DNA of 64,000 nucleotides from Phymorhynchus buccinoides (GCA_017654935.2 CM065710.1:10719962-10783961); one strand, 5' to 3'. Counted from the first letter of the stretch, positions 1 to 9,831 are shown. A program made the numbers and translations. Notes: a model not told the origin generated them from the letters alone.

Positions 1-531
1 GCTGCTATTATGCGCCTAAGGGGGGGGGGGGGGGGGGCGGCGGCTTTGTATTAAATTGAAGTTTTTGCTGTAAATATTGTCATTTGAAATTGTGCGTCAA
101 AATATTATGTTTGTTTATGTCATTATTTTCGTTGCTGTATTTTATGAAGTTTGAATGTTTTTAGTTGTTATATTTTGTTTAATGGAAAAAAAAATTAAAT
201 TAATAATAATTAAAGTGATAGCCTGATTTAAGTAATAAGTTTTATTTTGTTTTGTTGAAATGAGAAGAAGACGTAAAGAAATAATTAAATCTGACAATTA
301 GTAAAACAAAAATTGCAGTTTGTAAATGTAACCCAGCTCGAAAGGTAGGCTTTTTCACGCTCTCTTTCATCCTATTGTCTGTGTGGCTGACTAAGATGGA
401 CATTTCCAAGAGCCTTAAGTGTTGTTATTTGATACAAAAATGTCTGGGTTTCTGTGTGACCTAGTGTTTGGTGTACTGACACCAATAGTGGCAGTGGCCA
501 ATAGTAGACATCCTGTTACTTTTTGTTTCAG

Positions 532-582
532 CGGGGCTGTCCACCAAGTTTCCACCTTACGAACGAGTGGTGCTCAGAGATC
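532..582 (+). CDS. TJP1: ZO exon: SH3-GUK hinge
   Basis: The first coding exon visible encodes GLSTKFPPYERVVLRD. This matches the short segment (P-x-Y-E-R-V-x-L-R) that enters the GUK domain in ZO proteins. The acceptor is TTTGTTTCAG ending at 531, and the donor GTGAGT follows at 583. The exon starts with two bases of a split codon and ends with one base (c) that completes a Pro codon in the next exon. It is only 51 bp. The donor and about 85 bp after it are repeated 111 bp downstream. Confidence 0.9.
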
Positions 583-780
583 GTGAGTATTCAGTAGAAT
601 TGTAACCTTCTGATTTGTTGGGCATGCTTTTAGCTGTAAAACTTGTTGTTCTCCAAATGTGAGTCCTGGAGATTAGTGAGTACTGGGGACCTAGTGAGTA
701 TTCAGTAGAATTGTAACCTTCTGATTTGTCGGGCATGCTTTTAGCTGTAAAACTTGTTGTTCTCCAAATGTGAGTCCTCC
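583..780 (+). repeat. 111-bp tandem duplication including the first donor site
   Basis: The intron start from 583 (GTGAGTATTCAGTAGAATTG) is repeated almost exactly from 694, to about 780. Both copies carry the whole stretch GTGAGTATTC...CCAAATGTGAGTCCT. The second copy follows 'ctA' rather than exon sequence, so it is a spare GTGAGT 111 bp inside the intron. Confidence 0.85.
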
Positions 781-1581
781 CATAAGACCTCCCATTATAA
801 GACTCCCTCTCCTTTGTAAGTATGGAACCTCCCTTATAGACCTCCCATTATAAGACTCCCATATAAGACTCTGAGACATTGCCCTTCTTTGTAAGTACAG
901 TGGAACCTCCCTTATAAGACCTCCCATTATAAGACTCCCTCCCATATAAGACCTACTTCTCTGAGACATTGCCCTTCTTTGTAAGTACAGTGGAACCTCC
1001 CTTATAAGACTCCCTCCCATTAAGACCTACTTCTCTGAAGTGGAACCTCCTTATAAGACCTCCCATTATAAGACTCCCTCCCATATAAGACCTACTTCTC
1101 TGAGACATTGCCCTTCTTCTACAGTGTAAGTACCTTTATAAGACCTCCCATTATAAGACTCCCTCCCACATAAGACCTACTTCTCTGAGACATTGCCCTT
1201 AAGTAAGTGGAACCTCCCATATAGACCCTAATACTCCCTCCCATATAAGACCTACTTCTCTGAGACATTGCCCTTCTTTGTAAGTAGTAAACAGTGGAAC
1301 CTCCCATTATAAGACCCCTCCCATTATAAGACTCACGTGGTCGGATTTTAAACTGTGATCTCTTGTGCTCAAATTTTGACGTGGTGACAGCCCTGACATG
1401 GCCGTAGCAGTCGACGGGGCTATAAACAACATCAATCAATCAAACCCATATAAGACCTATTTCTTTGAGACATTGCCCTTCTTTGTAAGTATTAAAATTA
1501 CCTCCCTTATAAGACCCCTCCCTTATAAGACCTCATTTTGGATGATTTTTGAAGGTCTTATAAAGGAGGTTCCACTGTACC
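780..1581. mobile_element. pogo/Tigger-like MITE expanded into a tandem array
   Basis: A unit starting TACAGTGGAACCTCCCTTAT and running to 'cattgcccttctttgtaagta' is repeated about seven times with deletions between 780 and 1330. The array is interrupted at 1335-1440 and closes at 1553-1581 with the inverted end GGAGGTTCCACTGTA. TA flanks and CAGTNNAACCTC ends fit pogo/Tigger-type elements. Other copies are at 10741-11024, 12964-13241 and 44296-44488. Confidence 0.75.
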
Positions 1582-1605
1582 ATATTTTACGGACTACGGG
1601 GCACT

Positions 1606-1925
1606 TCTATGGGGGGGCTTCTGTACAAATAGTTCCCCCACCTTCTGAAAGTTCTGTGCTTGTAGCTTCCTCTCATCTGCCACTCTCTTTGACTCTGCCT
1701 TTTCCCTTTGCTTTCTATCATCTACTATCTTTCTGACTTATTGGCCCATTCTCCTGCCTTTTAAAAAAAATAAAAAATCTTCCGAATAATTTTTCTTCTT
1801 TGAGCTCCTCCGAAATCAGAATGTGTCGGCTGTACGCAGCGGGGAGACCAGTGAAAATTGAAAACCGAACACATAGGTACCTTACCCATTATGGCCTGGC
1901 AAAGCAGAAGTAGAAGAAGAAGACC
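1606..1925 (-). mobile_element. SINE-like repeat G (two blocks), reverse orientation
   Basis: Two blocks recur elsewhere. 'GTTCCCCCACCTTCTG...AAAGG' (1630-1770) is shared with 30640-30800 and 32935-33060 and, inverted, with 14380-14520 and 60400-60520. 'GCTGTACGCAGCGGGGAGAC...' (1820-1905) is shared with 60735-60810 and, inverted, with 14225-14330. (TTC)n tails fit retroposition. No TSD was confirmed here. Confidence 0.6.
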
Positions 1926-2071
1926 TGAGGCAGACAGGTAGAAGTTATGGAGAGTAAAATTTGATCTAGTTTTGTGAAAAATATTCACCCCTTAAATTAG
2001 AAGTTTTGGTTTAAATGGGTTTTTTGCTGCTGTCATTTTTCCGTTTATTGCTGATTTGAATGGAAATGGTA

Positions 2072-2355
2072 CAGTCAAACCTCTATTATAATAGAGGTTT
2101 CACTCTTGGATAGATGTTGATTTGTTTGTATGTCGTCCTCTCCACCATTGTTGATGTGTACTGTGTGGGTGGAGGGTCATAAAGGCGAACTTGTCACACT
2201 CTTTTTTTGAGAATGATGCTTTGTTTGTCTCACTTTGGTTCTGACCCACGGCACTGCTAGGTGATTGGCATCGTAATCAACTTTGGTGGAGGGGAGTTAA
2301 TTAGAAAGAGAGTATTCACCCTTTGTTCAATTTCGTTAAAATAGAGGTTTGACTG
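2072..2355. mobile_element. pogo-like MITE, 284 bp, next to a 3' splice site
   Basis: Terminal inverted repeats read CAGTCAAACCTCTATT at the left and AATAGAGGTTTGACTG at the right, flanked by TA. The element ends 24 bp before the exon at 2380. Confidence 0.8.
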
Positions 2356-2379
2356 TATGATTGTTTTGTGCGATTTCAG

Positions 2380-2475
2380 CGGCGTTTGTCCGCCCTGTGG
2401 TGGTATTTGGAGCCATCTCGGACGTCGCTCGAGACATGCTGCTGAAAGAGTACCCCGACCGCTTTGAGTCGCCTC
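2380..2475 (+). CDS. TJP1: ZO exon: start of GUK-like domain
   Basis: Encodes [20 protein letters not shown] and then [12 protein letters not shown], the first strand and helix of the ZO GUK fold (RPVxxFGxIxDVA). In active guanylate kinases this place carries the ATP-binding P-loop GxxGxGK[ST]. Here, as in other ZO proteins, the Gly-Lys-Ser motif is absent, so the domain is expected to be a protein-interaction module without kinase activity. The acceptor CGATTTCAG ends at 2379 and the donor GTGAGT starts at 2476. Phase in is 1 and phase out is 1. A pogo-like MITE ends only 24 bp before the exon, so the branch point is probably within or next to the element. Confidence 0.93.
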
Positions 2476-2617
2476 GTGAGTCGGATGTTTGTGGATTGGG
2501 GGGATTTTGTTTGTTTGTTACTGTTTTGGAGTAAAGCCATTGGTAAGTAGGCTGTGAACTGAGGAGTGGGGGGGGGGGGGGAGGTAAAAGTGGGGAGTAG
2601 AGGGGTAGTGAAGGTGT

Positions 2618-2864
2618 TTAACCCTTTCACCGCCAGCCATATTTCAGCCAAAAATTTCCATTAAATTTACCTGGGTAGAGAACAAAATCCATCTGCAGTA
2701 TTGGGGATTCTTCTGTGACAGATATAAAATAAGGTCTACCCTTACTTCCCAAAAACTAAGACAATAGGGTATTTGGGTAATAGACCCCAATTTGATGTCT
2801 TTGAGTGACATAGGCGTTAAATCACTGTGGTGCTAAAATGCGACTTTGGCGGTGAAAGGGTACC
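2618..2864. mobile_element. TTAA-flanked MITE family A, copy 1
   Basis: Begins TTAACCCTTTCACCGCCAGC and ends TTTGGCGGTGAAAGGG. About 240 bp. The right TTAA is mutated (tacc). The CCCTTT...AAAGGG ends and TTAA target point to a piggyBac-like non-autonomous element. Kolobok also targets TTAA, but its ends differ. Confidence 0.8.
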
Positions 2865-2904
2865 TCGGGGATAATTTTGCTTTTCCCTAACCCATGTGTG
2901 TTTA

Positions 2905-3500
2905 TAATAATAATGAATCATATTTATATGGCGCAATATCCTGATAAATACAGCTCAATGCGCTTACAACAACACATTACAATCAGTAGTGTTATGCATA
3001 AACATTGCGATAAAAATAATACATGGCATGCAATCAACAATCAAGAATACATCAGAAATCAAAAATACTTGTACCACAGGGGAAAAAAGAAGTTCATTGG
3101 ACGCACACACACTCTCCCCCACCTCCCTCCCTCCCTCCCCTCTACCTCTCCGCCACCCCACCCTCTATACTCGTCAAAATATACATAGACAATATATTTG
3201 AATCGATAATCAAGAAAAGTTTATAAGTATTGTTCTTCAAAATGACTCGCTCAAATCGTTTAAAACTACCTATCAGAGAATAAGCGCTTTGAAAAGTCAC
3301 CTTTTTTGTGTTTTATTTTGTCCAAAATTAAACTCATTGTCAAACTCACATACATTAATTTTGTATGGTATCTTAATCTAGTCACAGAGTCGTGTCTCTG
3401 TGAAATGTCGGGCTGCTCCCTTGTGGAGAGCGTGTCGCTGCGGTGCTGCGCCACCCACACATTTTTTTTCGGCCTGCAATAAGTGCCTTTCACTCATTGG
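2905..3500 (-). mobile_element. LINE-type tail, T/C-rich tract and SINE core fragment
   Basis: 2905-2975 carries 'taataataatgaatcatatttatatGGCGC...CAATGCGCTT', a diverged form of the GCGCTATATAA tails ending the LINE fragments here. 3105-3175 is a CCT/CTC-rich tract. 3375-3460 is the core/tail of the tRNA-type SINE in reverse (TAGTCACAGAG...CTCTGTGAAAT). Confidence 0.5.
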
Positions 3501-3516
3501 CCCTACTGTTCAGCTT

Positions 3517-4028
3517 CCTATAGTTCGTGGGTGCAACTTTTCCTGGTGCACAAGGATTTCCTGTTTTTGAATTTTACCAGAAAAGGAAGTTCCTTTTTTT
3601 TTGTTACATTTGTCAAACAAGATCTACTGTATTTTTCAAACACTTTAACCCTTTCACTGCCAGCCATATTTCAGCCAAAATTTTCCATTAAATTTACCTG
3701 GGTAGAGAACAAAATCCATCTGCAGTATTGGGGATTCTTCTGTGAAATATTTAAAACATGGTCTGTCCTTACTTCCCAAAACTAAGACAACAGGGTCGTT
3801 GGATAATAGACCCCAATTTGATGCCTTTTAGTGACATAGGTGTTAAATCACTGTGGTGCTGAAATGCGACTTTGGCGGTGAAAGGGTTAAAATAAGCATT
3901 TGTATAAATTGTGGAAAAAGCAAACTGAAATACCTTCATAAATCAGTTTTTCTTCAGCTGCAGGAGGGGGCATTACCCCTGGACACTGGCCTTTCAGGGT
4001 TTTTTAATTTTGTGTAGTTGCACCCATG
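3517..4028 (+). repeat. Dispersed repeat K, interrupted by a TTAA MITE
   Basis: Flanks of this block ('GGATTTCCTGTTTTTGAATT...CAAACACTTTAA' and 'AAAATAAGCATTTGTATAAA...GTAGTTGCAC') recur at 18282-18970. The family A MITE at 3649-3886 sits at a TTAA duplicated on both sides. The other copy has a single TTAA at 18402-18405, the empty site. Confidence 0.85.
3645..3890. mobile_element. TTAA-flanked MITE family A, copy 2 (intact, TSD proven)
   Basis: TTAACCCTTTCACTGCCAGC at the left, TTTGGCGGTGAAAGGGTTAA at the right. Element 3649-3886, TTAA on both sides, with an empty-site paralogue at 18402. Confidence 0.92.
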
Positions 4029-4040
4029 TGATCTTCGGGT

Positions 4041-4524
4041 GAGAGGGTGTTAAGTTTCGTTGCACCAAGCGTTTGGAATTCTCTCCCTGACCATACCCGT
4101 AACCAGTCCACTCTTCCTTCATTCAAGTCCCAACTAAAAACCCACTTCTTCAGGAAAGCTTTCTCTCTGTAAAGTCTATGATCCTTTCCCCACTCTTGTC
4201 TTCCAGCTCATTGACGTTGAGTATGAGGTTAATGTGTGCGCGTGTGTGTATGGGGTGGGGATGTAGGAGTAGTGGGACGGGGGTGGGGATGGGAGGGGGG
4301 GGTGAATGGTTGGTGGGGGGGGGGGGGGTGGGTTGAAGGGAGGTGGGTGTTAGTGTGTTATGTTATGATTATATGCAATGCATTCTCTAATGTATTCATT
4401 TTCATAGAGATGTATGGTGAGGATACGTGAACCAGTCTGTTAGAAATGTTTTGTACGAATGGTGAGTGAAAAGCGCATCAAGTTGCTTAGCAAGATTATG
4501 CGCTATATAAGCATTATTATTTTT
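4041..4524 (+). mobile_element. LINE 3' end (CR1/L2-like), + strand
   Basis: The + strand reads APSVWNSLPDHTRNQ, then FKSQLKTHFFRKAFSL and a stop at 4170-4172. This is the common C-terminal tail of CR1/L2-type reverse transcriptases. The 3' UTR follows, with a G-rich tract (4240-4345), and ends GCGCTATATAAGCATTATTAT. 5'-truncated and non-functional. Confidence 0.8.
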
Positions 4525-4579
4525 TTTTATTTATTAGTATGTATGGTTTCAAGTTTCTTCTTTTTGTTCACCTTGACAG

Positions 4580-4665
4580 AGACGGAGAAAGGGGCAGACA
4601 ACGAATCGAAGAAAGGACAAGGGGGGGTCATCCGCTTTGGTGCCATTCGCGAAGCCATTGATCGG
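4580..4665 (+). CDS. TJP1: ZO exon: GUK-like domain, variable loop
   Basis: Encodes TEKGADNESKKGQGGVIRFG and then AIREAIDR. In vertebrate ZO proteins the same place holds an Asp/Lys-rich loop followed by 'GIIRLHTIKQIIDQ', so GVIRFGAIREAIDR is the equivalent strand and helix. The acceptor is CCTTGACAG ending at 4579. The donor is GTCAGT at 4666, a weaker form than GTRAGT, and the same GTCAG form is used at 8447. The exon ends in phase 0. A LINE 3' end (to 4524) sits about 55 bp before the acceptor. Confidence 0.9.
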
Positions 4666-4786
4666 GTCAGTCATGTCAAACTCGGACACACACAATATGT
4701 TTAGTCGTTATGTTCGTTTCCAGACTGAATGCATGTGTGTAGAATGTTAATTATTTATTTAAGAAAATTTACATAGCGCTTCACCT

Positions 4787-5558
4787 TTAACCCTTTCAAC
4801 GCCAGCCATTTTTCAGCCAAAACATTCCATTAAGCTTACCAGGATAAAGAAAATATTTCATCTGCAATATTTGGGATTCCTCTGTGACATCCATAAAATG
4901 GGGCCTATTCCAGACCTGTTTACCATCCCGATTTTGCCGTAATTTTTACGGATGAAAAGTCAAATTATGGTAATTACGGCTACGGAAGAAGAAAAAAAAA
5001 CGGGGGAAAATAAATCCTAAATATAAAAAAATAAAACTACAGTTGCGTCGGTAAGCGAAGCTTTTGAAACGATGCGGTGAAAAGTCATTTCGCGCCATTT
5101 CCTTTTCTGTTTCAAAATGGCGTCCAAGCGAGTGCATTCCGAAGCTTCTGTATCTTCTGGTCGAAAATCAAAAGAAAAGACATCAAAAGTCACTTAAGTG
5201 GCACAGAAATTCCGGGAAAGTGACCTAAAAATTCCAGGAATACGTCGTTCAGCACTAGGTGACGAGCATGTGTTCTGTGTCTACTGCTCGACGGACATTA
5301 GTATTGCACACTCAGGTCAGTACGATATCGACGTTCATTGGTCACGCGTTGGATTACAGTTTTTTCCCTCAAAGTTACGTTTTTTTGTTTCAGAAATTAC
5401 AACTTTGCAAAATAGGGGTAAACAGGTCTGCTATTCTTACCTCCCAAAATGAAGAACATAAGGTCATTAGATAACATACCCTCATTTGATGCCTTTTAGT
5501 GACATGGGTGTTCAATCATTGTGGTGCCAAGAGGCGACAGTGGCGATGAAAGGGTTAA
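4787..5558. mobile_element. TTAA MITE family A, copy 3, with a CAGACCTG element inside
   Basis: Left end TTAACCCTTTCAACGCCAGC (4787), right end GGCGATGAAAGGGTTAA (5558). The inner element 4911-5430 has ends CAGACCTGTTTACC and GGTAAACAGGTCTG and a 6-bp duplication CTATTC on each side. Confidence 0.85.
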
Positions 5559-5733
5559 GTTCTATAGCTTTAGCAGTAGGTGTGAGTCATAGTTGTTCTC
5601 GATAGTAAAAATGGTCACAAAGAACAAAAGAAGACAATAATTAAGACAAAATATGCCTTGTTTTCTCTATGTCGCTTTTTCTCGTATATTACTTCGTTAC
5701 ATTGATTGTTTTTTAGTGTAATAGAATCTGTCA

Positions 5734-6188
5734 TTAACCCCGTGACTGCCAGAGAAAATTAAAGAAAACAATCATTGGGCAAATCATGCCATGAAAAAGA
5801 CAACTGATAGAGCCAATCTGGAACAGTGGTCTGGGGATATTACTCTCTTGACTGTGTTAGAGCAAAGGCCAGCATATCAGGGTTACTCCTCTTTATCTGT
5901 GATGTCATCAGGTCAGTATGTAATACGTTGGTGGCAGTCAAGGTGTTAACCCTTTCGCCGCCAGCCATTTTTCAGCCAAAAAATACCATTAATCTTAACT
6001 GGGTACAGAAAATAAAATATCTGCAATATTGCAAATTCCTCTGTGACATGTATAACATTTCTATCCTTACCTCCCAAAATTAAGAAAATAGGGTCTTTGG
6101 ATAACAGACCCTGATTTGATGCCTTTTAGTGACATGGATGTTAAACCATTGTGGTGCTAAAATGCGACATTGGCGGTGAAAGGGTTAA
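5734..6188. mobile_element. TTAA MITE family B joined to family A copy 4, sharing one TTAA
   Basis: Family B runs TTAACCCCGTGACTGCC (5734) to GGCAGTCAAGGTGTTAA (5949). Family A starts at the same TTAA (5946-5949) and ends GGCGGTGAAAGGGTTAA (6188). A second family B copy, inverted, is at 37465-37692. Confidence 0.85.
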
Positions 6189-6284
6189 GCATGTATCCAA
6201 ACAAGGTATGCGATTCATTTACATTGTGACTATTAGCTCACTGTGTCGAATCTTAAGTTTGTTTGATGTGCTCATGTTTGACAG

Positions 6285-6528
6285 AAGAAGCACTGCGTGT
6301 TGGATGTGACCCCCTACCACGTCGACCGTCTGAACTACGCCCAGTTCTACCCCATCGTCGTCATGGTGAAAGGGGAGAGCAAGCAGGCCATCAAAGACGT
6401 GCGGTCGCGCTGGAGAGGGGCGAACAACTCTGCGGGAGGTGGCGGCGGAAACGCGATGAACAAAAACCCCAAGAAACTGCAGGAGTTGAACGAGAGAATG
6501 GATTCATTGTATGCACATCTGTTCACAG
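6285..6528 (+). CDS. TJP1: ZO exon: GUK-like domain core
   Basis: Encodes KKHCVLDVTPYHVDRLNYAQ, FYPIVVMVKGESKQAIKDVR, then a Gly/Asn-rich insertion and KLQELNERMDSLYAHLFT. This matches the ZO GUK core (HxLLDVTPxxVDRLNYAQWYPIVV) and the helix ending in HLFT. The SRWRGANNSAGGGGGNAMNKNP segment is longer and more Gly-rich than the vertebrate loop. The acceptor TTTGACAG ends at 6284 and the donor GTGTGT begins at 6529, directly running into a (GT)n tract. The 3' two thirds of the exon recurs four times in the next intron. The antisense reading frame here is a shadow. Confidence 0.94.
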
Positions 6529-7170
6529 GTGTGTGTGTTGGTGTGTTAGAGAGAGAGATGAGATAGATGGAGAGGGGCGAATAACTCTGCAACCGGCAGA
6601 AACGCGGTAAACAAAAAACAACCAAGAAACTGCAGGAGTTGAACGAGAGAATGGATTCCTTGTATTCCCATCTGTTCACATGTGTGTGTGTGTTTGAGAG
6701 AGGGAGGGAGGGAGATAGATGGAGAGGAGCGAATAACTCTGCAACCGGCAGAAACACGCTAAACAAAAACCTCAAGAAACTGCAGGAGATAAACGAGAGA
6801 ATGGATTCCTTGTATTCCCATCTGTTTACAGGTTTGTGCAGTGTGTGTTTGAGAGAGAGAGAGATAGGGAGGGAGAGAGATGGAGAGGGGCGAATAACTC
6901 TGCAACCGGCAGACATGCCATGAACAAAAACAAACAAACAAAAAAATCCCTGCAAGAAATGAGGAGAGAGATCGGATTCCTTGTACATGTATTCCCATCT
7001 GTTTACAGGTTTGTGCGGTGTGTGTGTGTGTATGTGTGTTAGAGAGAGAGAGAAAGAGATAGGGAGGGAGAGAGATGGAGAGGGGCGTATAACTCTGCAA
7101 GCGGCAGAAACGCGATAAACAAAAAACAACCCCCAAAACTGGCAAAAATGAACACATCTGTTTACTGTTT
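6529..7170 (+). repeat. Four degenerate copies of the 3' end of the GUK core exon
   Basis: Copies at about 6568-6681, 6719-6831, 6878-7008 and 7076-7165 each repeat 'GGAGAGGGGCGAATAACTCT...GAGAGAATGGATTCCTTGTA...CATCTGTTTACAG'. They alternate with GA/GT microsatellite. Copies two and three keep CAG|GTTTGT. Copy one reads ACATGTGT and copy four ACTGTTTG. All have frame breaks (for example GCGGTAAAC or GCGATAAAC in place of GCGATGAAC). Confidence 0.9.
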
Positions 7171-7175
7171 GTACG

Positions 7176-7209
<34 letters not shown>

Positions 7210-7370
7210 AAAAGAGAGTGTGTGTGTGTTGTGTATGTGTGTTGTATGTGGGGGGTAAGCGCAAGTGAGTATGTGTGTGTGTGTGTGAGCAAACGAGAGA
7301 GAATGAGTATCTAAATAATTGAGTGAGAAGGAGAAAATGAGACAGACATAACAATTATGTTTTTAATTAT

Positions 7371-7455
7371 AGGAGTGATCATCCATGCCACAGCTGATGG
7401 CTGGTTTCCCCAAAATAATAATGATAGTGATACAATAATGATGATAACAATGTCT

Positions 7456-7494
<39 letters not shown>

Positions 7495-8305
7495 GAGTGA
7501 TCCTACACACGACAACGGACGTGTGGTTCCCCAAGCTGATAGAGATGATTCATTCATGGCAGAGACGACCTGTGTGACGATAATCTGACGACGATGACCA
7601 TGATGATATATTCATTTTGATGATTTATTAACGATATTATTTACACTTACAGGGGCGATAATCCACCCAACAACGGACGCGTGGTTCCCCAAACTGATAG
7701 AGATGATCCAATCGCAGCAGAGACGACAATCTGACGACGATGACCATGATGATATGTTCATTATGATGATTTTTAATGATATTATTTACACTTACAGGGA
7801 TGATAATCCACACGACAACGGACGCGTGGTTCCCCAAACTGACAGAGATGATTCGTTCGCAGCAGAGACGACCTGTGTGATGATATTAATCTGACGACGA
7901 TGACCATGATGATATTATTCATTATGATGATTTTTAACGATATTATTTACACTTACGACAACGGACGTGTGGTTCCCCAGGCTGATGGAGATGATTCATT
8001 CACAGCAGAGACGACCTGTGTGACGATAATCTGACGACGATGACCATGATATTAACGATATTATTTACACTTACAGGGGCGATAATCCACATGACAACGG
8101 ACGTGTGGTTCCCCAAGCTGATGAAGATGATTCAATCACAGCAGAGACGACCTGTGTGACGATAATCTGATGACGATGACCATGATATTAACGATATTAT
8201 TTACACTTACAGGGGCGATCATCCACACGACAACGGACGTGTGGTTCCCCAAGCTGATGAAGATGATTCAATCACAGCAGAGACGACCTGTGTGACGATA
8301 ATCTG
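7371..8305 (+). pseudogene. Array of about seven decoy copies of the GUK terminal exon
   Basis: Copies of 'acag|GGGCGATAATCCACACGACA...TGGTTCCCCAAGCTGAT' occur near 7371 (most diverged), 7496, 7651, 7796, 7955, 8075 and 8211. The functional exon is at 8349. Acceptor-bearing copies start at 7653, 7798, 8077 and 8213. Those near 7496 and 7955 have no acceptor. Late copies read CGACCTGTGTGA, so Val-Trp becomes Val-stop. Periods at the end are 136 bp. A (TA)n tract is at 7459-7491. Confidence 0.92.
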
Positions 8306-8348
8306 ACGACGATGACCATGATATTAACGATATTATTTACACTTACAG

Positions 8349-8446
8349 GGGCGATCATCCACACGACAACGGACGCGTGGTTCCCCAAACTGATAGAGAT
8401 GATCCAGTCGCAGCAGAGACGACCTGTGTGGATGTCAGAGAAGAAG
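8349..8446 (+). CDS. TJP1: ZO exon: end of GUK-like domain (functional copy of an array)
   Basis: With the split Gly codon from 6528 it encodes GAIIHTTTDAWFPKLIEMIQ and SQQRRPVWMSEKK. The equivalent in vertebrate ZO proteins is '[32 protein letters not shown]'. The acceptor TTACACTTACAG ends at 8348 and the donor GTCAGC starts at 8447, phase 0 out. This is the only member of an eight-copy array that keeps TGG (Trp of VWMSE) and a donor. The upstream members read TGA at or near that point or have lost the acceptor, so this last copy is the one expected in the mature message. Confidence 0.92.
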
Positions 8447-8499
8447 GTCAGCAGTTTTTGATTTTCCCTTGAGTTAAAAAACCCCCAACAACATGGATT

Positions 8500-9732
8500 T
8501 TAACTCATTCGCATCGCAATGATTTTGAATTATTAACCCTTTCACCGCCAGCCATATTTCAGCCAACATTTTTCCATTTAATTTACCTGGGTAGAGAATA
8601 ACATCCATCTGCAGTATTGGGGATTCTTCTGTGACGTATATAAAATAAGGTCTATCCTTACTTCGCAAAACTAAGACAATAGTGTCTGGATAATAGACCC
8701 CAGTTTGATGCCTTTTAGTGACATCATATAGTAAAAAGCCAAATGTCTGTGTGTGTGTGTGTGTGTCTGTCTGTCTGAAACACAAAACGGGCCTTATAAC
8801 TCTGCCGTTTTTTGACCGAATCACTTCAAATTTGCTGTGAGCTCTAACGGGGCGATGGCAACGGCAACCGGGGCGGCCGTGTCATTTGCACGGTTTCGCA
8901 AATGCGCGAAACACGTATCCGCCGGACTCTCAGCGCCCGTATCTCCGGCATTTCTGGACCGATTGCCTTCAAATTTGGCAGATAGATGACCGGGGACGGT
9001 GACTATCGGTGTGCCAAACCGGAAGCGAATCGGTTCAGAAACGCGTGCGCTATGCGCCGCTTCACCTTTTCACGAATAACTCCGCCGTTTCTTAACCGAA
9101 TCGCCTCAAATTTACTGTCAGGCTTGCTATGGGCCGGGCAAAGCCTGGCAGCAAATTGGAAGAGAATCAGGAGAGCGCGTCACTCTCAGAGCAGCGCCAA
9201 CGGGAAACGGGGCCTTTTTCTTAACCGAATCGCTTCAAATTTGCTGTACTCAGAGTTACCAGTACTTGGCGTTACCGTTACTAGGCGTTACCGGTACGGT
9301 GCACTGCCAGTACTAGGCGTTGCGCTAGTAGGTGTTAAATCACTGTGGTACTAAAATGCGACTGTGGCGGTGAAAGGGTTAAAAAAAACCTCACAAATCA
9401 CTCCAACCATATACACACAAACGAAACATACATAAACAAAAAGAGAAATGAAACATTTCAGGTTTAGACATAGGGAAGCGGTAGATCAGACTTTTTTTTT
9501 ATGTATGGAAACTTTATATAAAAAAACTCTTTACAGCAATTAGTTTCCCCCACTTCAAACCACTACAGACGCATAGCAAGAGGCAGAAGTGTGGTCTAAG
9601 GGAGAGAAGCGAGTTTAGTAGTGACCAAGGTGTGGTGTGCACACATATTTACTTCCCTTGAAGGAAATTCATCAAATTGACAGCTTTATATTAATTCCGG
9701 CCATATTGGGTGGAACGACTTGAATGAGTTAA
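8500..9732. mobile_element. Three-level nest: TTAA MITE D containing family A containing a third repeat
   Basis: Outer MITE D: TTAACTCATTCGCATCGCAA at 8500, CGACTTGAATGAGTTAA ending 9732. Family A copy 5 lies inside at 8533-9382 with its own TTAA flanks. Within that, about 8725-9329 is an unrelated GC-rich repeat built from variants of 'ACCGAATCGCTTCAAATTTG'. An uninterrupted D copy is at 16706-17102. Confidence 0.88.
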
Positions 9733-9831
9733 AATTCTTGCACGGAAATTTGAAGGAAAGTAAAAAAACAAACTTGTAAATTGCAGTCATAAAGTTTTTA
9801 TATAAAATATAAAAAAAATGTAAAAATGGTG

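Noticed and set aside
6347..7354. 335-codon open frame on the - strand
   Set aside because: It is the antisense of a GUK exon, its decayed copies and GT/GA microsatellite. Composition is Ser/Leu/Thr/His repeat, with no domain.
7653..8305. Mutually exclusive alternative GUK exons
   Set aside because: All copies before 8349 lack a donor and most carry a stop, so they cannot be alternative coding cassettes. They are treated as decoys.
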